A DNA stretch of 64,000 nt from Madurella fahalii (Eukaryota; Ascomycota; Sordariomycetes; Sordariales), in NCBI GenBank assembly GCA_029876055.1, contig CM056876.1, forward strand, positions 1,984,001 to 2,048,000, given 5' to 3'. The position numbers were made by a program, and so were the translations under genes. A model generated the notes under the pieces. It had not been told where the DNA came from and did no database searches. It saw only the letters and a list, made by a program, of their open reading frames with translations. Positions 46,919 to 56,651 of the stretch are shown here, in pieces. How positions within the stretch are numbered: the stretch's first letter is position 1; every line of letters starts with the position of its first letter.

Positions 46919-48603
46919 GGCTGAGGAAAAATGACGGGGGAAAAAGGAAGCGATGTCAGCTGATCGAGAGACCCTACATAGACGCAGGGAGGCCCAAAAG
47001 GATCCGAGATGAAATTGTTGCTAAATCCGAACTTGATGTGAGAGGTTCGTTGATGTGTCAATCCTGGTTGGATTGTTTGTCCTAAGCTGCGTCGTCGTCC
47101 TCCTTGGCGTGCAAGTGCCACCAACGCGTGTGTTTCGGCGTGAGGACACAAGTTTTGATCGAGTGGGGCCGCCCCGTTGCACTCAATTGCAGCGTCCCAG
47201 AGTTTCCGCCCATGTGGCACGTCGATGTAGCCGCAGCCATCATGGGTGCGATCAACCTAAGACAAGCAGTCTGTGTGGCTTGCACACCCTAACCCTTCGT
47301 TTCGTGAACTATGAATCTCCGCAACGGCAATGTATGGAGTTGCAAAGCTGGGATTTAAATCACTTTTTTCGTCCCCCGGTTTCTGGGGATATCGAGATTC
47401 GAACCGCCAACTGCGGACCATGCCTGAAGGGCGGTAGCCAGGGAATCATCATTCGACCGTTGTCGTAACGCTGACCGAGGATCTGGGACCACCGCTTTTT
47501 ATCGGCGCTCCGAAGATTCCGCAACTCGCAGACCACACGACGAAATGACCTAAACGGCTGAAGCAGCTTGTCCCAGCAGGCCGAGGTAGGTTATCCCGGT
47601 CTCAAAAGAAACAAGAGGGCCGAGTTATCCACCATCTCGGCAGACCCACAAACGCATCCCATGGCCGCTTTCAGGACCTCAAACATGCTATTTTCTCCTT
47701 GCTACACAGCTTCCCTGGCCCTGCAAGTGGAAATACAACGTGCCAGGCGGGCTTCTCCCCAGTGTCCGTACTTCGGAGAATATTTACTGCGTGGCGCTAT
47801 CTTTCGCTGTGAGCGGTAACATGGATGCGAGGTTCCAATGGACGAGCGCGGGCGTCCCTATCAGTGACACCTGATTGACGTGACGGTCCCAGCTCCCAGG
47901 GTCAGCCGTTCGGGATTGCGACCCACCCATGTGTGCGCCCCACGCTGCCCGTCTCGGGGTTCTTGAGTGAACCCGTCTCCGGCGGGGCCCAATTGGTATC
48001 CCTGGGAATTGGCGTCAGGCTTAATTAAATCCCACCTCCTATCGACGCCATCATTGCGCCGCCCGACGGCACTCCTTTCCTTCTCCGACGCTCGTTTTCC
48101 TCTTACACACTCGCCTACATCGCCGGCACGCACACTTTTTTCTATCTGACAGCACCAGGCTCCAAGTCAAACCCCTATCAACTGAGACACGACACGACGG
48201 CACTAGCTCTGGAGCTAGTCAACGCACGACATCAACGGCCGCTCGACGCCGATCTGGGTCTCGAACGGCCCATGGCAGCTGTTGTAGCTCGGGAAATCCT
48301 GCAGCCTCAGCGGTACTCGCTTCGTCATTGGCACTGATCGTTACAAAAGCTGCAGGTGGGGTTCACTGTAAGAGGTGGATTTCTGACGTCGCGGCCTGGA
48401 ACTCAGCGGGATACAAGGGTGACTGTGGTACAGTACATTACCTGAGGACATCCTGCACCGCCCCAGCAGAGCTCGAAAGTTTGCCTCGCGACGCCGGTCC
48501 TTCGCCTTTCCACTCGTCGCGACGACACTTTATCTATGTTTACTTGTCCGTCGCTTCTCCTTGAACCTCCTCAAGGCCTGGAGCCGCCCGAGCGTTAGAA
48601 ACA
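46919..48603. other. Intergenic region between GPI18 and the 747-aa gene
   Basis: About 1.7 kb. It contains divergent promoter sequence and a GTACAGTAC copy at 48428-48436. A tRNA-B-box-like string at 47393 was examined and rejected. No gene supported. Confidence 0.5.
48428..48436. promoter_or_regulatory. GTACAGTAC motif copy
   Basis: Copy of the recurrent 9-mer, 168 bp before the ATG of the 747-aa protein. Confidence 0.45.
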
Positions 48604-50847
48604 ATGTTTCTACATGCAGGCGCCAGTCTCCACGGCCACGAATACTCGAGTCGTCCCTCCGTATCTACCATTCAAGCCACCCAAAACCTACGGGCTCCTC
48701 TCTTGCGATCTGCCTTTGCGCCGCCTAAACAACGCGTAGTTACCCTCGACGGCACAACAGCTCCCGTCCTCAGGCAACGGTCGGTATCAGACTACGTTCC
48801 ACGCGAGCCGTCGCCCGCCGTCCGTTTTCGAGTACCCCAGGACGACGATGACCTGCCCCCCACTCCCGCAACGCACGAGGAGACAGTATCGGAGTCCGAG
48901 CTTAGCGATGCTGCGCTCTCCATTGACGGTGCGGTAGCAGCAGGGTCCGCTCAGCGCCGCAGGAGACATCGCATTCAGCGTAGAAGCACAACTTACTGTC
49001 TTGGATACCCAACCCCCAGGATAATCGGAAAGACCAAGGTCGTGCAGAAGGTCTTCCTGCCAAGGTTGTTACTACAACTCCAAAAAGTGTCGGAGGATGG
49101 GCGGTTGCAGCCCGTTCTGGAGGTTTTCCCTGCGTCGCGGATCGCGGGTCCCGTGGTAGCGCCCCGTTTGGCGAAGCGGTTTCCGGCCATCCTTGGAGTG
49201 AAGCGCCATCTTGGGTACGACGACATTGTGCTGGTGAGGAGAGACGACAATGATTTGGCCGGTGATGGAACGGAAAGTGAAAACGAAGAGAGTCTGGAAA
49301 GACGGAATCTCCTTGCCGTATACAGCCCATTAAAACACTCTGATGACGCCGAGATTGTGCTGGACGACGGATCAGTATGGCTTGCGAAGCCGCTGGCGAA
49401 TGGATCCTATGACTTTATCCACACCGATAGCGAAGGCAACACCACAACGGCACGCTGGGCGAAGAGACACACAGCAGCTATCTCTCCGACTTCTGCCTGC
49501 ACCGACACAGTTCATCCATTAGCCGCACCCCATCAGACGCGCTACACCTTTAGCATAATCAACCCCCTAACCCGACGCCATCCAGTTATGGCAACATTAA
49601 CACCCTCTACTCTCACCGTCCAAGATACCTACACCTCCCTTTCCCCCTCCCACAGCCGACACCCGCCTGTCACGAGGCCAGGTCGGTCACTATCAGTGAC
49701 TTCTTCCTCCCCGTCCCTAGTCCGCTCAACTCTAAGCTCACCATCAAAATCACCCTCCCTCGGCACCATGACCGACTGCGAAAGCGACTCGGCAATCGGC
49801 ATCCTGCCACCTCCGGACTATGAACCCACCAACCACCGAACAGTCCACCAGATCGATGATACCACCAAGATGCTCATCTCAGTAACTGCCCTGTGGGTAG
49901 CTCTCCGCTCGGGCTGGTCGCAAAACCACACTCCATCGGGCAATAGCAGCAGCAGCAGCAGCAGCAGTGGTAGCAACCACAGCTACGAAAGCACCACCGC
50001 AGGATCCACATCAGCAACGATTCTCTGCCCACCGCGGACCAACCGCAGCCGCAGAAACACATGGACCACCCGTTCCCGTAGCTCATCAATCTCCGACCCG
50101 CTGTACGGAGCGGACTCCCAGTCAACAGTGAGCGTTGAATCCTCACGCTTGAGGCTCAGGAAGCGGTATTCCATGCCGACCCAGCCGCGACCGCAACCTC
50201 AACAACCCTCCACGGAAAAGGACAGAGAAAAGGAGGCCGCAACCCCCTCCGCATCCCGCACTTCGACCCCTATCTCTGGTTTCTCGACCAACGCAACCCG
50301 CCCGCGGCGCGCGACCAGCACTGGCGCGGCCTTTATGCAACGGCACTTGCGCGAGGTTTCGTCAACCCTGTCCGCCCCCGAAGGGCCCGCCGCTGGTGGC
50401 ATTGGTGTTGGTCTCGACCCGACCCTACCAACGTCCACGTCACGGCCCCTATCCCTGCCGGTTCCGATGCCAATGCCGATAATCACAACCGAGCCAGAAG
50501 CCGCTGCTTCTGCTTCTGCTGCTCGTTCAAAGTCGGTGCCGATAGCAACAGGACCCGAGCCGGAACAGGACACGGCCAGGGACAGGGGCAGGGACCAAGA
50601 CAAAGACTGTGGGACCGTCATCACACCCTCTTCCAGACAGGCGGCGCTTACTAGTCTCGAAGGGAAAAGAGACAGAGACAGAGATGGAGGAAGTCTAAAA
50701 AGCCCCGGCGCTGTTGCTGAAAAAGGTGGCGGGGCCACGAAGAAGAGCGGCATACGATCAAGGCTGGTCCGGTGGATTCATAAGCTTGGATCGCGGTCGT
50801 CGTTGTCGTCGTCTTCGTCTTCGTCTTCGTCATCACCGCCGCGCTAG
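48604..50847 (+). CDS. Uncharacterised fungal protein, 747 aa, with disordered Ser/Pro tail
   Basis: Single exon. Residues about 125-230 form the only globular-looking part (TTYCLGYPTPRIIGKTKVVQ, FLPRLLLQLQKVSEDGR, APRLAKRFPAILGVKRHLGYDDI); I recall this block as recurring in a fungal-specific family of unknown function. A second ordered piece (AEIVLDDGSVWLAKPLANGSY then DFIHTDSEGNTTTARWAKR, a beta-rich stretch, and RYTFSIINPLTRRHPVMATL) follows. A short segment TKMLISVTALWVALRSGWSQ is hydrophobic and could be a membrane-associated helix. The last 300 residues are Ser/Pro/Arg-rich, with a closing basic amphipathic segment SGIRSRLVRWIHKLGSRS before a poly-Ser end. It may be a signalling or membrane-tethered scaffold; this is inference. 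Confidence 0.75.
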   Translation: MFLHAGASLHGHEYSSRPSVSTIQATQNLRAPLLRSAFAPPKQRVVTLDGTTAPVLRQRSVSDYVPREPSPAVRFRVPQDDDDLPPTPATHEETVSESELSDAALSIDGAVAAGSAQRRRRHRIQRRSTTYCLGYPTPRIIGKTKVVQKVFLPRLLLQLQKVSEDGRLQPVLEVFPASRIAGPVVAPRLAKRFPAILGVKRHLGYDDIVLVRRDDNDLAGDGTESENEESLERRNLLAVYSPLKHSDDAEIVLDDGSVWLAKPLANGSYDFIHTDSEGNTTTARWAKRHTAAISPTSACTDTVHPLAAPHQTRYTFSIINPLTRRHPVMATLTPSTLTVQDTYTSLSPSHSRHPPVTRPGRSLSVTSSSPSLVRSTLSSPSKSPSLGTMTDCESDSAIGILPPPDYEPTNHRTVHQIDDTTKMLISVTALWVALRSGWSQNHTPSGNSSSSSSSSGSNHSYESTTAGSTSATILCPPRTNRSRRNTWTTRSRSSSISDPLYGADSQSTVSVESSRLRLRKRYSMPTQPRPQPQQPSTEKDREKEAATPSASRTSTPISGFSTNATRPRRATSTGAAFMQRHLREVSSTLSAPEGPAAGGIGVGLDPTLPTSTSRPLSLPVPMPMPIITTEPEAAASASAARSKSVPIATGPEPEQDTARDRGRDQDKDCGTVITPSSRQAALTSLEGKRDRDRDGGSLKSPGAVAEKGGGATKKSGIRSRLVRWIHKLGSRSSLSSSSSSSSSSPPR

Positions 50848-52421
50848 TTTTAGTATCATTTTTGGATACGTCCATGCCAGGCCAGACCAGGTTAGCATGG
50901 ACCGGGAAATTGGTTACATATGTATGTACATATGTGTACATGTATGCCTGGCTTGGGTGGATATGATTGTTATTGTTGAATACGGGATGTGAGTGGCTCA
51001 CTACGGGAGACTCGGGACATGTGTTATACTGTGTATACCATACTGTACAATACACGATACCATACCAAGGGCTTGCCAGTTTATGCGTTTGCCGGCGTCG
51101 GGTGGCATGCGGTATGGCCTGTTTGCGAGAATGGGATCACACCTAGATTAACATGATCTCGGATACAGCATTGATACGTCAGCGAAGATGTGACAGGAAG
51201 GGTTCCGACCCGGTTCTTTGCGCTCTTCGGCCGGGTTGCTAGTGTCTTTATTATGCAAAACGGTGGTACGTGTAGCACTTATCATATGCTCTCAAACGTC
51301 CCTAATCACGCTGATTCCCAGAGTTATTTCCCATTTCAAAGCCTCATTCTGCGAAGCCCATCCAAAATAAAATATAAAGTGATAAAGACGGCCGAGATCA
51401 ACGTCCACATCCCCCTTTCCGACACCCGGCCCGGGTCGCGGCGAGCGACTGGGCATTCAGCAAGCCGCCTCGCCATGTGGCGCTGGAGGATATTGCACCA
51501 CGAGGTTCGCCCCCGACGGTTGTTTGATCAGCCAAAACCTGTCTAGATAACCTAGGTTCTGAGAGATCTTGGGGCCTGCGTGTGCGAGAACGTACTCAGC
51601 CAGGTGCCAGCGCACCGAAAGAGCGACTCGCTCCCTGTCGGGCAAAAAGCACATTTCCGGTCAGTCTCGGCGCCGCGCCGCAATAGGACACGAAGCTTGG
51701 CCTTGAAGGTCCCTATTTCGCCTGGAATCCCTCGGGTGGCCTTGCATGGTCATCGAGCCTCCTAATCACGACGAAGAGCAGGGACACAAGGCCGCGCCGG
51801 GCCGCCGTCAACTTTAGCATCCGCCGCAAACAAAGCTGACATCTGCGCCTTTGCTCGCGGGGTCTCGCAAGCGTGTCCAGCCTCCCATGCTCAAATGCCC
51901 GCGTTGCAGCGCTGGCCCCTCGTCTCTGGATGCTGTGGCAATATGGCTCGGGGTTGAGCCACTTGTAGAATCCGCGGCACGACGAGGCAAGCGAGTTCAG
52001 CTGCGAGTCGGTGCACTGTTCTGCCACGGGAAGGACTACAATATCTTGACCGAAAGGCCCGGTTTGAGCCGGCTCTGCTTGTTGGAAAGATGGATCGAAC
52101 GGCTTGCTCTGTCAATGTGTATGAAAATGGGATTGGCATAGAAGCGCAATTTGAAACTACTTATGTAAACTTGAGCTTGGGCGTTGTACATTTGAAGTGT
52201 TGATCTGTGAGGAGAGGGAAGAGCTGTGGAGTACAGAACGCACCACCCCAGGTATCGGACGACGGTTTTGACATGTGCAACCCTTAACCCAGCGGAAAAG
52301 ATTAAAAAACTAATCAGAGAGCTCGCCACAACAGGCATGAGTCCGTGAGCGAAATAGCATCCAAGGTAGAGGCGTACTCAGGCTGGGGTGCCAGCCCCAA
52401 GCGCGCCGTGGCACCACCGAC
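50848..52421. other. Intergenic region between the 747-aa gene and GH2
   Basis: About 1.57 kb. A TACTGTACAATAC variant of the recurrent motif is near 51041-51053. No ORF with coding character. It contains the 3' ends of both neighbours. Confidence 0.5.
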
Positions 52422-55400
52422 TCAGTCCAAAACAATCTCGACATCGTACTCCTTTGAGGCATCCAACGTATACTCCGGCAGCGTCTCGGGCCCACACGAG
52501 CCTGTTCCAAGGCCGTGATGCATCCAGTCTAGGTGCACGACCCTGTCCTTCCTCCTTCGGTCATGCAACTCATAGGGATGTTGGCTCTTATCGAGGTCCT
52601 CAGCAGAATACGGCAACACCGAGAAGCTGGCACCCTCGAAATCCCCATAGCGTGCCCGCAGCAACCGTTGCGGGCTCTCACCCCGAGATCGTGGGGTTTT
52701 CAAGAATTCGACCCATCTGGCATCGGTCCTGTTTCCGTTCTCCTGCGGAAACTCGTAGTCTGTGATCAGTCGGTCTGCGGGAAGATGCCAGCGGCCCACT
52801 AGTTGGCTCAACTTCTTGTCACGATAGCTCTCGTACGGCCCGCGCCCGAACCAGCGGACGCCCCCGCAGCCTGCAATGGCCGTGGCCAGGCCAAAGCGGC
52901 CCCATGCGCGAGGGAGAAGATGCCCGGTGGGTTTAGCGTGCGCTCGGATTAGGACGTGCTCGCCGGTGAAACGATACGTCGCGGTAACTTCGAGCGCCCA
53001 GTTCAAAACAGGCGGCGCGAGACGGCTCCTCGCCACTATTTCGACAACGCCGTCTTCCTTTTGTTCCCAGGACGCCTGGACCGGATGGGATTTGACTTGG
53101 TGGAGTCGGCGATCTATCCAATTCCTTCCAAAATCGCAACCGCGGTCGTTGTCGGTTTGGGAACGGTATATGTCGAAGAGGAGCGGCTCAGTGAGAATAT
53201 CCATCACATGGCCATCCGAATCAAGGTCTGGGCGCTCCCAGCTGACAAGCCCGCCGAGCGCAAGGTCGAACTTCCATGATAACCCACGGCTGCCGACTAT
53301 CGATAAGACCGTGTTCCCGATTAACTCTACTTTCAGCCGCAGCGGAGGAGGTGCTCCGATATCGCGCAAGAGCCGTAGGCTCTTAGGTTTTGTTAGCTGA
53401 ATCTGGCCGGTCGCCACGATATGGCGTTGGGCGGACCAGTCGGGTGTCACTGCGTGTGTGAAGTACAGGTTGAGGTGCGAGTCCGCCTTACAGCGGCTCT
53501 GAAGCTCAGGAATATGCAAGAGAGCCTCTGTATGGGGTTGGATAGCTGTCGCAGCCGTTAGCACAAGACAACTGGCCGGTAGGCATGCACTTGCCCTTTG
53601 GGATGTCCACCCTTTTACCGCCAATAGTTTCTTCTGACTCGTCCGAGATAATCGACCACCAGCACTCCAAGTGATCCAGGCTGATAAAGTCATAACGATT
53701 TACGATGCGTACCTTCACGCCATCTTCAATGCCAAGCGTCTGGACCGGCTCGATCGCCTTCTTGTATTCGAGCAGACCCTGGCCAGGGGTGTGGTTTGAC
53801 AGACAGAGCCCATCCATGACAAAGTTGTAATCATTGGGCTCGTCACCAAAATCTCCGCCGTACCCCATGTACTCCCTTCCGTCCATTGTTTTTGTCCGCA
53901 GACCCTGTATGATCATGCATCAGTTTCACCTGAGTCAAGAGGTAGCAATCAGAACGTACATGATTTGCCCACTCCCACACGAAGCCTCCCATCAGCCGAG
54001 GATATTTATAGAAGAGCTCAACATATTCGCGGATGGCTCCGGGCCCGTTGCCCATCGCATGGACATACTCGCATAGGACAACTGGCTTGTCCCAGGTGCG
54101 TTCCTTCGCGTATCCTTCCATATCTTTGACGGAGTGATACATCCTGCTGATGATGTCGGCAGACTGTGCCCACCAGTCTCCTTCGTAGTGAACCAGGCGA
54201 CTCTTGTCGACAGCCTTGATGAACTTGTACATGGCCGCATGGTTTCGCCCGTAGCCGGATTCGTTGCCGAGAGACCAAATGATGATGCAGGGACGGTTGA
54301 AGTCGCGCATGACCATCTGCCGAGCGCGGTCAATGTATGCCTCCTCCCATTCGGGATTGTCCGAGGTGAATCCGTTGCCATTGCCCCCCACTGCAAACAG
54401 CCCATGGCATTCGAGGTCACTAAACTGCTGTGTTAGCCATAGCGGTCCCCATTTTGGGGCTTATCAACGCACCACTCGTCCAAGATCCATAAGCCTAGCT
54501 CATCGGCCAGCTCATAAAGTCTAGGATCATTGATGTAATGAGAAGTCCTGATGGCGTTGACGTTGTGCTGTTTCATGAGTACTAGGTCAGCCTTGAGGAA
54601 TTCGTATGGCACGGCCCGTCCCCGGTCCGGGTGGTGCTCGTGTCTGTTAACGCCCCTCAACTTTACGGGTCTCCCATTCACACAGAACACGCCATCGACG
54701 AGCTCGACCCGGCGGAAGCCTACCCTCTCGGCCAGCGAACAGCCCGGCATTGAGAGGACCAGCTGGTAGAGATAGGGTGTTTCGGCGGTCCATTTATGCG
54801 GATTCTCGACGTTGACTTCGAAGGTGATTGATCCCTTGCCCGCCTTGGTTTCCTTGGCAATCACTTCCCTATTCCCATCTAGGAGGCTCAGAGCGACGTT
54901 TGCGTGACGGTTAAGCGTGACCTCAACGCGCAGCGTGGCGTCTCGGTAGTTGTCGTCCAGGATGGTGTGGACGTGGATGTCCTCAAAATGTGTCTCAGGG
55001 AACTTGTGCAGCCAAACATCGCGAAAGATTCCGCTCAGCCACCATTGGTCCTAGTAGAGTCATTACGAAGCCCGAGCAGAGCTGAAGACAAGAGGCAAGC
55101 GAACCTGGTCTTCAATATAACTCCCATCACAGCGCTGGTATACCTCGACATGGAGGTGGTTGACACCTTCAAAGCGCACAAATCGGGTGATGTCGAACTC
55201 GCTTGGGTTTCTGGACCCCTGGGAGTAGCCGACCTCACGATGGTTCACCCACACGGTAAAGGCAGAGTCAACACCCTCAAAACGCAGCCTCAACTGATGG
55301 CCTCTGTCTTGGTCACTGAGATGAAACGTCCTCACGTAGCGGCCACATTCATTGTCGTCGATTGGCACGCGTGGCGGGTCGACTGGGAAGGGATAATTGA

Positions 55401-55947
55401 AGTTGGTGTAATGAGGCCCTCTGCCGTAGCCTTGGAGCTGCCACATGCCCGGGACAGTAATGGTCCGCGAACCCCAGCGGTTGGGGGCGGCCAGCTCCGC
55501 GAGGGTGCGCTGGTGGAAGTCGGTGGGGCCCTCCAAGGGGGATTTGGAAAGGTGGAACAGCCATTCTCCGGAGAGGAGCTGGCTCTTGGAACGGGACACA
55601 CGGCGGGCCAAGGCATCGTCAGGGTTCTCGTACAAGAAGAAGTGGGCTCTGGGCGGCAGCGTGTTCCGGTGGATGACTTTGAGGTTGTTCCAGTCCGGAG
55701 TCGACTGTGGGAAAACGTGTACCTCGCCTGTCCCCGACATCTCGGTGTTGCGTGCCTGTCCCGGCGGCTCGGAGGTGGCCGTTCCTGGAGACATCGGAGC
55801 AATTGCCTTGTGCAGCACGCTAATGGGAAAGGCCAAGACTGGGTCAGGTATCAGACGGATAGCAGGGTTGACGATGACATCGGCTTCTTGAATCGACTGG
55901 CTTCTCAATCGACGATTCACAGTAGAGAGGAGAGGAGGGAGGAACAT
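52422..55947 (-). CDS. GH2 beta-galactosidase (LacZ type, intracellular)
   Basis: Five exons (55105-55947, 54473-55050, 53960-54419, 53595-53904, 52422-53545). With the upstream ATG the product is 1104 residues; ATGs at 55794 and 55740 give 1053 and 1035, nearer the usual length, so 55794 or 55740 is probably right. The LacZ fold order is visible: sugar-binding domain (HFFLYENPDDALARR, GEWLFHLS, PGMWQLQGYG), then the TIM barrel with RGVNRHEHHPDRGRAV, the acid/base Glu in WSLGNESGYG, and the nucleophile Glu in VLCEYVHAMGNGPG. The C-terminal domain carries GGVRWFGRGPYESY and PQENGNRTDARWV. No signal peptide is seen. It hydrolyses terminal beta-galactose, e.g. from lactose or xyloglucan oligosaccharides. 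Intron 4 (53546-53594) has a GC donor (AAGG|GCAAGT). It is divergent from the GH74 gene. Confidence 0.92.
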
Positions 55948-56651
55948 AAAGGGATTTGTTGGTCACCTGGACCTCTTTTTGTTTCACCACTTTCCCTTCA
56001 CCCCGCTTCAAACAGTTGGGGTCAGATGTTCAATGAATGTCTCGAGTGACCCCAGGTCGAGGGTTAGGGTTGGGTTACACTCGAAACAATCAGAGAGGCC
56101 TGGATCTTCCCTCCCGTGGGCCGTTCTCATCCAGCGCTCACCTGCCATCTTTTACCTGCCATGTAGTTCTTCTGCAAGAATTGTCATGACCCTACCTGAC
56201 ACCATCCGTACCTTATGTCTCTGCAGTCGAGATCCACATGTTGCCGAGCTGGGCCTCGATTCGTGCTGAAAGGCGGAAGTAGATGCTCCATGGATTCCCA
56301 AACGATGTTGCATCCACGGAAACGCGGGACCGGCAACTGCTCGCACGGCTCCGCAAGGCCGACATTGATTCGTGGGATTTCCTGCTAGATGCCCAGTCCG
56401 AACCGTGGTCCTGGGCCTGGAGCCGCTTCCCATCCGCCCCCGGATCTACCGGGTCGCGCCCTTGGCCATATCTGCGGGAAGACGGGCAGATGCATATCTT
56501 GGTCATGCTAATAAGGGGGGGGTTTTTCCGGAAGATGTGGGCACCGCGAAGCAGTTATATTACCTGCATTGCATCTCGTTGCCGCTCCATTTGAGGCTCT
56601 ACTGGACACGCACCTCGAACGCACCGGCAAACGACGTGTTCAACGCCAGCT
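55948..56651. promoter_or_regulatory. Bidirectional promoter region of GH2 and GH74
   Basis: 704 bp between the farthest GH2 ATG (55947) and the GH74 ATG (56652). It holds a TTAGGGTTGGG stretch at 56064-56074, a TTATATTA element about 100 bp before the GH74 start, and CpG-rich middle DNA. No perfect GGCTAA (XlnR) site was found by eye. Sharing is inferred from the head-to-head arrangement. Confidence 0.5.

Noticed and set aside
47380..47475. Possible tRNA on the minus strand (B-box-like GGTTCGAATC)
   Set aside because: The T-stem does not pair, no A-box at the right distance, and no acceptor stem or downstream T-run was found.
54904..56049. 381-codon plus-strand ORF opposite the GH2 gene
   Set aside because: Antisense shadow of GH2 exons 1-2; no domain of its own.
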